Of a DNA stretch of 32,953 bases, positions 1-6,311 are shown piece by piece. The notes under the pieces are model-generated. The model ran no database searches. It was not told the origin of the DNA and saw only the letters and a program-made list of their open reading frames with translations. The DNA is from Shewanella sp. (lineage in GTDB: Bacteria; Pseudomonadota; Gammaproteobacteria; Enterobacterales; Shewanellaceae). The stretch is from the NCBI RefSeq assembly GCF_013214165.1, contig NZ_JABSSM010000048.1:1-32953 (forward strand). The letters run 5' to 3'. The position numbers were made by a program, and so were the translations under genes. Every line of letters starts with the position of its first letter. The stretch's first letter is position 1.

Positions 1-21
1 AATAACCTGATACACGTTGAT

Positions 22-53
22 AAACGCCTCACTAGTGATAGTGAGGCGTTTTT
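22..53 (+). terminator. Rho-independent terminator of an upstream gene
   Basis: A perfect 11-bp stem (AAACGCCTCAC at 22-32 pairing with 41-51) encloses an 8-base loop and runs straight into TTTTTGTTATTT. This is a classical intrinsic terminator for a plus-strand gene that ends before the window. The A-rich left flank could make it partly bidirectional, but the minus-strand side has no good T tract. Confidence 0.8.
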
Positions 54-87
54 GTTATTTGGGGCTTTGATGGTGTGTTCTTTCCCT

Positions 88-261
88 GTAGGAGGGTCTT
101 TAGGCCCGATGCCCTGATGGTGTGTTCCCTCCCGGCTAAAGCCGGTCCTACAAGGTATGGCGGATATCGCATGTTCTATTCGTTGGGTGCTCTAGATGTA
201 GGAGGGTCTTTAGGCCCGAGGCTTTGATGTTGTGTTCTTTCGCGGCTGAAGCCGCTCCTAC
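88..261. repeat. REP-like palindrome cluster, left
   Basis: Four short palindromes alternate in orientation: GTAGGAGGGTCTTTAGGCCC units at 88-109 and 198-219 (plus), and inverted units at 131-151 and 241-261 that read GTAGGA(G/C)CGGCT(T/C)(T)AGCCG on the minus strand. All share a GTAGGA head, a 5-bp stem and mostly a TTTA loop, as in REP sequences recognised by RAYT transposases. Alternating pairs resemble BIMEs. No RAYT gene is in the window. The 1-272 stretch has no gene apart from these and the terminator. The cluster sits downstream of the RssB-like gene. Confidence 0.7.
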
Positions 262-272
262 GATATGTTCCT

Positions 273-1376
273 TTAAAACGACACCTGTATATATCCGCCG
301 GTGGGAATTTCAGTGTCGTAGGCCAGGCCGTGAAATTGATTATCTAATAGCATCTGTTTATGTTCAGGTTTACTTGAGGCGATACAGAGCTGTTCTCCTG
401 GCATTAAAGTGCGGAATTGGGCACTAGGGTGTCCCCAATTTAATATGCCTAATTGGAGGGAGTCAGGAATGGCTAAGGGGGTTAATCCTTGTTGATTTCG
501 AATGTAACAGCGAAGACCATTACCGGCTTGGGCAATCGATGCCCTATATTGAGTCAGCTCGACGACAACATAGACAATGTCGATACAGATACCTAAGCCA
601 GACTTAGTCATGCGCTCGTTAAGATAACTCAGCATATTGTATGGCTCGATAATAGCTTGGGTCGTACCATTTCGATACAACTTCAATTTTTGGTTAACGA
701 AGCTCTTTAGCAACACACTGGCAAATGCCGCCCTATTATCTTGAGGATGAAAATGAGCCATATACATCACCAGATGGTTATCGCCGACATTCACGGTATC
801 GATAAAATAAGCACTAACCTCATCAGATTTATATAAGCTGTAGTCAACCTTGGCGGCTAAATAGTTTATCTGAGAGGGAGGAAACAATTGCTGCTGTACG
901 CTCTTGGCAGCCTGTTCATTTTGCTCTAACAGCGCCAAATTATCCTCAAGTTCTTGATAGGATAAGTCTTCTAAATCTTCTAAATTTACTTCTTTAGATA
1001 CATCAGATTGTAAGCATTGCTTTATGGCATTTTCAATCAGAAAAAGGTCCGCTACCGGCTTAACCAGATAATCACTGGCGCCCAGACGCAATGCTTCGAC
1101 CACATCGGCCATCACTTGATTGCCGGAGATCACTATGGAGGGGGTGTCAGGGTTAAGCTCAGACATCTTCTTCAACATGTCTAAGCCTCCCATGATAGGC
1201 ATGCTCAAGTCGGCAAGCACTATATCGAATGCATACTGCTTAAATTTAACCAGTCCCTGCTCACCATCATTCGCCTCAATGACCTTAGCTCCGCGGCTGT
1301 CGAGAAAGGCGGCAACGATGCGGCGAAAAACAGGATCGTCTTCCACAAGTAATATCACTAACTCTTCTAGCGCCAT
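273..1376 (-). CDS. rssB: RssB-like response regulator with degenerate PP2C-type output domain
   Basis: The protein (367 aa) begins with a CheY-like receiver domain (about residues 1-125): acidic pair E12/D13/D14, phospho-acceptor D56 in VLADLSMP, S84 and K106. A short coiled segment (about 130-165, many Leu, Glu and Gln) leads to a C-terminal half with the size and layout of a PP2C/SpoIIE phosphatase fold, but the metal-binding aspartate motifs are not recognisable. This layout matches RssB (SprE), the adaptor that delivers the sigma factor RpoS to ClpXP. The role is inferred from domain layout; a divergent PP2C-type regulator is the alternative. It starts at ATG and lies 66 bp downstream of the MlaA gene on the same strand, so the two may be co-transcribed. 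Confidence 0.75.
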   Translation of the reverse strand: MALEELVILLVEDDPVFRRIVAAFLDSRGAKVIEANDGEQGLVKFKQYAFDIVLADLSMPIMGGLDMLKKMSELNPDTPSIVISGNQVMADVVEALRLGASDYLVKPVADLFLIENAIKQCLQSDVSKEVNLEDLEDLSYQELEDNLALLEQNEQAAKSVQQQLFPPSQINYLAAKVDYSLYKSDEVSAYFIDTVNVGDNHLVMYMAHFHPQDNRAAFASVLLKSFVNQKLKLYRNGTTQAIIEPYNMLSYLNERMTKSGLGICIDIVYVVVELTQYRASIAQAGNGLRCYIRNQQGLTPLAIPDSLQLGILNWGHPSAQFRTLMPGEQLCIASSKPEHKQMLLDNQFHGLAYDTEIPTGGYIQVSF

Positions 1377-1442
1377 CTAGGGTCCTTTTAGAAGGCTCTG
1401 GCTACTATACCGAATAGAAACTAGTAGTTACTGAGTCTTCTT

Positions 1443-2282
1443 TTAATCTAACTCGTGCATATATTCATCGAGCAGATCATCTTCATCTTGATCTACCGGA
1501 ACATCACCATCATACACTTTATAATCCATATATTGAAAATACGCTTCTTTGACAAAAGTATATGGATCCAATGCATTATCGACTAAGCGTTCTTGATCGA
1601 TGGCAGCGGCTCTTCTATGCAGGTTTTTCAGTCCCCATTTAACCAGTGACTGCCACATTGTAAGCTCTGATAATGGAAAGTATAGATCATCAACCCAGTC
1701 AGAGGCCAGTTCACGGGTCACATAAGGCCCAAGAAAGGGAGCCATAAAATACGGACCGTTAGCAACTCCATAATAACCAAGCACTTCATTGAATTGGTCT
1801 TGTTTGCGTGCTAGTCCCATCATATCGGCCACATCGATAACACCTAACAAGCCTAATGTCGTATTGATGGTAAAGCGGCCACCAGCATTGGCAGCCCATC
1901 CCCACTTACCTTGCAAGGTATTGTTAACCATGGCATTGGGCTCATCGAAATTAGTCACGAAGTTATTGATGCCGGTTTTTACCGGTCTGGGTAGATAGTC
2001 CTTATATCCATGAGCAAGGGGACGATAAAAGTACCTATCCATATACAGATAGTTAAAGTCCCACATGGCACGGTTAAACCCTTCGAGTGGATCTCTGTCA
2101 TCATTATAAAGCACAACGACATGAACTTGCTCAGACGGCTGTTGAGGCGGGTTTACTGTTAATGTTTCATGATGGACAATTTTGCCTTGCTCGGTGACTG
2201 ATGCAGTAGCAAACACTAATCCATTGAATCCATGAATGAGACCCAGTGCCACTACGACCGATGCTATCCAGTTAAACTTCAT
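1443..2282 (-). CDS. mlaA: MlaA/VacJ family outer-membrane phospholipid-trafficking protein
   Basis: In the Mla pathway MlaA sits in the outer membrane with porins and removes phospholipids from the outer leaflet, passing them to MlaC. The family core is clear: DPLEGFNRAMWDFN at about 64-77, RPLAHGY, FVTNFDEPNAMVNN, and GRFTINTTLGLLGVIDVAD. The N-terminus is a signal peptide (about residues 1-26, hydrophobic stretch VVVALGLIHGFNGLVFA). Family members are normally lipoproteins, but this one has no lipobox cysteine and no cysteine anywhere in its 279 residues. It ends in a very acidic tail (VDQDEDDLLDEYMHELD). It is divergent from the FliK-like gene across a 199-bp gap and followed by the RssB-like gene. 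Confidence 0.88.
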   Translation of the reverse strand: MKFNWIASVVVALGLIHGFNGLVFATASVTEQGKIVHHETLTVNPPQQPSEQVHVVVLYNDDRDPLEGFNRAMWDFNYLYMDRYFYRPLAHGYKDYLPRPVKTGINNFVTNFDEPNAMVNNTLQGKWGWAANAGGRFTINTTLGLLGVIDVADMMGLARKQDQFNEVLGYYGVANGPYFMAPFLGPYVTRELASDWVDDLYFPLSELTMWQSLVKWGLKNLHRRAAAIDQERLVDNALDPYTFVKEAYFQYMDYKVYDGDVPVDQDEDDLLDEYMHELD

Positions 2283-2333
2283 ATTTCTCTCTTCGATAAT
2301 GCAGCTGAATCCTTTTCAGCTTCGACATAAAGC

Positions 2334-2360
2334 TAAAGACACATCACAATATGTCGATAA
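2334..2360 (+). promoter_or_regulatory. Candidate sigma-28 (FliA) promoter for the FliK-like/FlhB-tail pair
   Basis: TAAA at 2334-2337, exactly 15 bases, then GTCGATAA at 2353-2360. The enterobacterial and Vibrio-type sigma-28 consensus is TAAA-N15-GCCGATAA, so there is one mismatch. The expected start point is near 2368, giving a leader of roughly 115 bases before the ATG at 2482. The rest of the 199-bp divergent gap is AT-rich, and I see no clear promoter for the minus-strand mlaA in it. Confidence 0.65.
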
Positions 2361-2481
2361 GTAGATGTAACCGGTAAAATTGCATACATCTGTTACTCAC
2401 TAGACTTGTTAGTCTGATTTTAGCTTACAAGAGCGCTAAGGATACTTAGCAATAAAAATAGATCAAACTTAAATTTAAAAT

Positions 2482-3663
2482 ATGTGTAAATTAAATCAAG
2501 CTAAACCAAGCCAGTTAAGTGTCATCCCAAGCACTCATTATCAGACCAAACCTGGGTTACTGACGCTCCCCCCTGTGATAGATGAACTCCAGGTTAAGTT
2601 AATCCCTGAAGCGACCAACAATCCAATGCCCCCCATTAAGGGAGAGCAGCTAGTGCTCGCCAAGCCTGAAATAGGCAACATCTATAGCCAGCTTTTTAAA
2701 ATGTTAAGCCAAACTTCGATGGACAATGCATCTGGGCCCATTAAACCGACTTCAAGCTCCAGTGTTAAAACAGGCAAGGTCGCACCTGATGCTATGCAGC
2801 CTGATGATCAACACAATATGATGCGGGTATCAATACAGAAGACCTACGGGAAATTCGGTGGTGAACAGGCTGTAACTCAGCCTTCGGCTAAGCCTGAATA
2901 CAGCTTATTATCCAAGTTAACCCAGTTTCTGCCGCTACTGCGTCCCTTAACCCTCAATGCTTTAGCGTTACCCAGCACGCTAAAGGGTGAGCTTTCAGCG
3001 ATAGCGAGTCTTCACTCTCAATTCAAGCCTGAGTCTATTTCAGTCAGTTCCTTGTCCCATATCAGCTCCATCGGTCTTCTTTCGCAACTTCTCCTTGGGG
3101 TCAAGGCCAGGCATGCTAACGGCAACACCGACAAACTCAGTGGGCCGGCACTGAAGTATTGGCAAAAGTTGCAAGCTCAATTCGGGGGAAGTCGTTCACT
3201 GCTGAGTTTGTTGGACAAGGTCGGAGCAACTGAGGCGCTAGGTAAACTGTGCTCAAACTTGAGTCTTTATTCACAAGCAAGCAGTGACACTAGTACTCAG
3301 CTAAATTGGTATTTCACCCTCCCCTATTCACTCAATCAACATCAGGAAGCGTTAGAAGGACACTTTAGTAAAGATAATGCAGATGACGATAACCCTGAGG
3401 CGAATAGCTGGAGCCTGCAACTTAAATTCAACTTAACTCAGGGGCCACTACTGATCCAGGCTCAGGTTACAGACAACAGGATAAATATGACCTTCAATGG
3501 CAGTAACCACACACTCTTAAAGAGGATAGATGCGCTACTGCCGCCGTTAATGAATAAGTTAGCAGATATTGGCTTCACGCCAGATAAGCTTGAGACCAAG
3601 CTGACGAAAGTCCCCGCCAGCTTACTACCCGGTGAGCATTTTTTAGTTAAGATAAAAGCCTGA
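2482..3663 (+). CDS. Orphan FliK-like (hook-length-control-like) protein
   Basis: This 393-residue protein has a low-complexity N-terminal half rich in Pro, Ser, Lys and Gln (about 1-140), a Leu/Ser-rich middle (about 140-280), and a C-terminal domain (about 300-393) with the alternating hydrophobic pattern of FliK C-terminal (Flg_hook) domains: SLQLKFNLTQGPLLIQAQV, then NRINMTFNG and a helix LLKRIDALLPPLMNKLADIG. It is distinct from the canonical fliK in this window (23308-24933). It precedes an FlhB-tail gene by 87 bp, mirroring the FliK-FlhB functional partnership. The ATG has no good Shine-Dalgarno (the upstream bases are A/T only), so the start is uncertain. Assignment rests on fold-level pattern and context; I give no symbol. 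Confidence 0.7.
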   Translation: MCKLNQAKPSQLSVIPSTHYQTKPGLLTLPPVIDELQVKLIPEATNNPMPPIKGEQLVLAKPEIGNIYSQLFKMLSQTSMDNASGPIKPTSSSSVKTGKVAPDAMQPDDQHNMMRVSIQKTYGKFGGEQAVTQPSAKPEYSLLSKLTQFLPLLRPLTLNALALPSTLKGELSAIASLHSQFKPESISVSSLSHISSIGLLSQLLLGVKARHANGNTDKLSGPALKYWQKLQAQFGGSRSLLSLLDKVGATEALGKLCSNLSLYSQASSDTSTQLNWYFTLPYSLNQHQEALEGHFSKDNADDDNPEANSWSLQLKFNLTQGPLLIQAQVTDNRINMTFNGSNHTLLKRIDALLPPLMNKLADIGFTPDKLETKLTKVPASLLPGEHFLVKIKA

Positions 3664-3670
3664 TGGGGCT

Positions 3671-3691
3671 CGCGGCTAAAGCTGGTCCTAC
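3671..3691 (-). repeat. Single REP-like element
   Basis: One inverted unit (minus-strand reading GTAGGACCAGCTTTAGCCGCG) of the same family as the clusters at 88-261 and 4116-4430. It lies in the 87-bp gap between the FliK-like and FlhB-tail genes, so the palindrome would be in the intercistronic mRNA. One stem pair is broken compared with the perfect GCGGC/GCCGC version. Confidence 0.65.
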
Positions 3692-3750
3692 AACCCGATG
3701 TTTTTGAACGATGATATTGAGCAGATCGTTAGCTAGGGATCGAAATAAAA

Positions 3751-4101
3751 ATGAATGACGATAATGACAAACCAAAAGCAGACGGCGCAGCGAAAGATCA
3801 AACCAACAACGCACGCGAAGCCGTCGCTTTGAGTTACGACGGCCGCCAGGCTCCTGTGATCAGCGCCACAGGTAAGGGCGCTGTCGCCGATGAGATAATC
3901 GCTCTCGCCAAAGAAGCCGGTGTACACATACATAAAGATGCTCACTTGAGTGATTTTTTACAACGCTTGGAACTCGGTGAAGAGATCCCTAAAGAACTAT
4001 ACCTGTTAATCGCCGAATTGATCGCCTTTGCGTATACATTGGATGGAAAGTTTCCCGAGCAATGGAACAACATGCATCAGAAGATAGTGGAAGAGGTTTA
4101 A
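3751..4101 (+). CDS. FlhB cytoplasmic-tail-like protein (FhlB/FlhX type)
   Basis: The 116-residue soluble protein aligns with the FlhB region downstream of the autocleavage site: its AVALSYDGRQAPVISATGKG matches FlhB AVAVKYDAMKSTAPYVLAKG, and its DFLQRLELGEEIPKELYLLIAELIAFAYTL matches the FlhB stretch ending in IPEGLFTAVAQVLAYVFQL. There is no membrane region and no NPTH motif; the first 25 residues are charged and Asn/Lys-rich. Such stand-alone tails are known in other flagellated bacteria (FlhX of Helicobacter can stand in for the cleaved FlhB C-terminal part), where they act in export substrate switching. It probably shares a transcript with the FliK-like gene upstream. An AGGG lies 12 bases before the ATG, a weak Shine-Dalgarno. 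Confidence 0.85.
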   Translation: MNDDNDKPKADGAAKDQTNNAREAVALSYDGRQAPVISATGKGAVADEIIALAKEAGVHIHKDAHLSDFLQRLELGEEIPKELYLLIAELIAFAYTLDGKFPEQWNNMHQKIVEEV

Positions 4102-4115
4102 GGGGGGTACCCCCT

Positions 4116-4430
4116 GTAGGAGGGTCTCTAGGCCCGATGGATTATGGGATTGGTTCTCTCGCTCTTTCGCGGCTAAAGCCGCTCCTACAAGGGTCCTACA
4201 TCCATGGGTTTATGGGTTTATTCTTTCGTGTAGGAGGGTCTTTAGGCCCGATGTTTAGGCCCGATGGTGTGTTCTCTCGTGTAGGAGGGTCTTTAGGCCC
4301 GATGTTTAGGCCCGATGTTTAGGCCGATGGTGTGTCTTTCGCGTAGGAGGGTCTTTAGGCCCGATGTTTATGTTCTTTCGCGGCTAAAGCCGCTCCTACG
4401 AGGGTCCTACGAGGGTCCTACAACCCGAGG
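4116..4430. repeat. REP-like palindrome cluster, right, in the convergent gap
   Basis: The 338-bp gap between two convergent genes (4102-4439) is filled by REP elements. Plus-strand GTAGGAGGGTC(T/C)(T)TAGGCCC units are at 4116-4137, 4230-4251, 4281-4302 and 4343-4364; inverted CGCGGCTAAAGCCGCTCCTAC units are at 4168-4188 and 4379-4399. Between them are truncated copies (TTTAGGCCCGATG fragments at about 4254-4266 and 4304-4329, and GAGGGTCCTAC fragments at 4400-4421). I see no gene; one plus-strand open frame across it consists only of repeats. The stems may also help stop transcription from both sides. Confidence 0.75.
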
Positions 4431-4439
4431 GGTTATGGG

Positions 4440-4844
4440 CTAGCCTTTTCCATGTAATCGAATGATGAGCTCGGCTTCCGCCTTGGGTAACTCACACTCT
4501 CGAATCAATTCGTCTATGCTGGCGCCTAAGTCAACCATCTTCATCGCTCTGGAATAGAGTCTGGTCTGGGGGTCTTGTTGATTCACTTCATCGAGTCTGG
4601 CGTCTTGTTTTGCAGTGCGCTTTTCAAGCTCTAGCATTCGACGCCCAACACCTATTGTGCCACTCCTTAACTCTTGTAATTCACGTTTGACGGTTTCACG
4701 CTGACGATCACTTTCTTTTATTAGCAAGCTCAAAGCTGCAACTTTTACCCGCAACTTACTCGTTTGCTGCTGTTGATACAAGACAAGGCCAAGGCAAGCG
4801 ATTACGTATATTAAAGCCGCAATTAACATTCCATCACTGATCAT
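4440..4844 (-). CDS. DUF2802-type membrane-anchored coiled-coil protein
   Basis: The protein has 134 residues: one N-terminal membrane helix (about 5-23, LIAALIYVIACLGLVLYQ), a charged coiled coil (about 27-95, many Lys, Arg, Glu) and a small C-terminal helical domain (about 97-134; YSRAMKMVDLGASIDELIRECELPKAEAELIIRLH) that looks like a degenerate helix-turn-helix. This matches the DUF2802 family that commonly closes the chemotaxis operon in Vibrio and Shewanella. Its function is not known to me. It is the last gene of the flhA-to-cheW operon, 62 bp after cheW, with a strong hairpin in between. Confidence 0.8.
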   Translation of the reverse strand: MISDGMLIAALIYVIACLGLVLYQQQQTSKLRVKVAALSLLIKESDRQRETVKRELQELRSGTIGVGRRMLELEKRTAKQDARLDEVNQQDPQTRLYSRAMKMVDLGASIDELIRECELPKAEAELIIRLHGKG

Positions 4845-4870
4845 AAATGAGACTCTTCAATAGGGAAGGT

Positions 4871-4896
4871 ATTCCTAGTTCCCAAGAACTAGGAAT
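4871..4896. other. Intercistronic CTAG hairpin between cheW and DUF2802 gene
   Basis: A perfect 11-bp inverted repeat (ATTCCTAGTTC, loop CCAA, GAACTAGGAAT). On the transcribed (minus) strand it follows the cheW stop by 10 bases and precedes the DUF2802 start by 26, but no T tract follows it in that direction, so an attenuator or mRNA-processing/stability stem fits better than a full terminator. On the plus strand it is followed by ATTTTAG. Confidence 0.6.
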
Positions 4897-4906
4897 ATTT
4901 TAGACA

Positions 4907-5392
4907 TTAAACTTGTGACACTTCCATCCACTCTTCATCGGACAAAAGTTTGTCGAGATCGACCAAGATGAGTAATTCATTTTCTCGGTTACTCACACCT
5001 TGGATAAATTTAGCACTATCTTCGGTACCGACATTTGGGGCACTGTCAATTTCAGAGCCACGTAAATAAACCACTTCGGCCACACTGTCGACGAGAATAC
5101 CGATCACCTGTTTCTCGGCTTCGATGATCACGATTCGGGTCGAATCTTCAACATCGGCCGAAGCCAATCCAAAACGTGAACGAGTGTCGATCACAGTAAC
5201 TACATTACCTCTAAGGTTGATGATACCCAGTACATAATGAGGCGCCCCAGGTACTGGTGCTATCTCGGTATATCTCAATACCTCTTGAACCTGCATCACG
5301 TTGATGCCATAAGTTTCATTATCGAGTCTGAAGGTTACCCATTGCAAGACTTCATCATCTTTGTTTACTGCTACGTTATTTTTGTTTGTCAT
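4907..5392 (-). CDS. cheW: Chemotaxis coupling protein CheW
   Basis: CheW couples receptors (MCPs) to the kinase CheA in the chemosensory array. The single CheW domain spans almost all 161 residues: WVTFRLDNETYGINVMQVQEVLRY, PGAPHYVLGIINLRGNVVTVIDTR, IVIIEAEKQVIGILVDSVAEVV and ELLILVDLDKLL are all in family order. It starts at ATG 7 bp after the parP stop and is translated in the same operon. There is nothing unusual in length or motif content. Confidence 0.95.
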   Translation of the reverse strand: MTNKNNVAVNKDDEVLQWVTFRLDNETYGINVMQVQEVLRYTEIAPVPGAPHYVLGIINLRGNVVTVIDTRSRFGLASADVEDSTRIVIIEAEKQVIGILVDSVAEVVYLRGSEIDSAPNVGTEDSAKFIQGVSNRENELLILVDLDKLLSDEEWMEVSQV

Positions 5393-5399
5393 ATTTACC

Positions 5400-6311
5400 T
5401 CAACCTACGGGATCCTGACTACCTAAACCTGAATTTAATAATTCTATGAGTGCAGCTACATGTAAAATACCACACATCTGCTCTCTTACGACTCCAGCCA
5501 GCCAAGGACGCTTTCCCACATTACTGCGCCAATTGATCGCTGATTTGTTAATTTTTACCGAATTGACCAATGATTCACAAGCCAACCCCCAGTTACTGTC
5601 TTCTAATAATACAACATATTGATAATTGACGGTTTCAGCTAATCTACTATCATACTTTTCCGGCATTACCCAGGCACAAGTATCGACGACATTGAGCTGT
5701 GTTCCCCTGTGAGCCTGCACACCTTTATACCAATCGGGTCGACCCATGATGTGATTGACCCGTTCTAACTTAACAATTCCACCTAAACTAACCAAGGGCA
5801 CGGCTAACGTTAATCCAGCCACCTTAAAAAATAGTACCTGAAATTCATCATCCAGGCTGTCCAGTAGATCTTTTGTGACTCTTGGCGGATTCACCCCGAG
5901 CTGCTGAGTCTCTACGTGTTGGTTAATCTGAGGCGCTATTTTAATCTCTGGTTCAGGCTCTGGTTTAGACTCTGGTTTAGACTCTGGTTTAGACTCTGGT
6001 TTAGACTCTGGTTTAGACTCTGGTTTAGACTCTGGTTTAGACTCTGGGATAGAGACTGGGATAGAGGCTGTTTTATTCTCGACTTTAGCCTGGGGTCTAG
6101 CTGGTGCTTCGACTTCAACTGCAGTTGGTGCTGGCACTCCAGTCTTAAAGACAGGTGCCAGTAACCGCTCCAGGGCCTGTTTATCTAGCTGAGGCTCAAA
6201 CCCTTTCAACTGGGGCTGAGTTAATGTTGTAACTGCATGACTGCTCACTTCGACTTCGGTGAGCAAAGTATTAAAGTAATCGGATACGGCGGCATCAACT
6301 AAGCGTGTCAT
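5400..6311 (-). CDS. parP: ParP, CheW-like array integration protein and ParC partner
   Basis: In Vibrio, ParP links chemosensory arrays to the polar ParC and keeps CheA in the array through its CheW-like (AIF) domain. This protein has an N-terminal helical part (MTRLVDAAVSDYFNTLLTEVE), a Pro/Glu/Lys linker, and a C-terminal CheW-like domain (about the last 140 residues: FQVLFFKVAGLTLAVPLVSLG, VQAHRGTQLNVVDTCAWVM, WGLACESLVNSVKI). The linker contains seven perfect SKPE units encoded by a 12-bp tandem repeat. I chose the ATG at 6311, which overlaps parC by 17 bp and has GGGGCG upstream; a TTG at 6329 has no Shine-Dalgarno. The position between parC and cheW agrees with the Vibrio operon. Confidence 0.87.
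   Translation of the reverse strand: MTRLVDAAVSDYFNTLLTEVEVSSHAVTTLTQPQLKGFEPQLDKQALERLLAPVFKTGVPAPTAVEVEAPARPQAKVENKTASIPVSIPESKPESKPESKPESKPESKPESKPESKPEPEPEIKIAPQINQHVETQQLGVNPPRVTKDLLDSLDDEFQVLFFKVAGLTLAVPLVSLGGIVKLERVNHIMGRPDWYKGVQAHRGTQLNVVDTCAWVMPEKYDSRLAETVNYQYVVLLEDSNWGLACESLVNSVKINKSAINWRSNVGKRPWLAGVVREQMCGILHVAALIELLNSGLGSQDPVG
5959..6042 (-). repeat. Seven perfect 12-bp tandem repeats in parP
   Basis: The plus-strand unit TCTGGTTTAGAC occurs seven times without a mismatch, flanked by one degenerate unit on the left (5947-5958) and two on the right (6043-6066). On the coding strand each unit encodes Ser-Lys-Pro-Glu. Because the unit is a multiple of three, copy-number change would alter linker length without a frameshift. 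Confidence 0.95.

Noticed and set aside
224..427. Plus-strand open frame of 67 codons
   Set aside because: Overlaps a REP unit and the 3' end of the RssB-like gene; no ribosome site and no conserved character.
4062..4322. Plus-strand open frame of 86 codons
   Set aside because: Overlaps the end of the FlhB-tail gene and is otherwise made of REP repeat copies (repeated VGGSLGPM); an artefact of repeats.
4116..4430. Possible CRISPR array
   Set aside because: Repeats are irregularly spaced, occur in both orientations, and share GTAGGA-headed palindromes; no uniform spacers and no cas genes, so REP/BIME elements fit.
5916..6164. Plus-strand open frame with repeated FRLW units
   Set aside because: It is the antisense shadow of the parP 12-bp tandem repeat; no ribosome site and highly biased composition.
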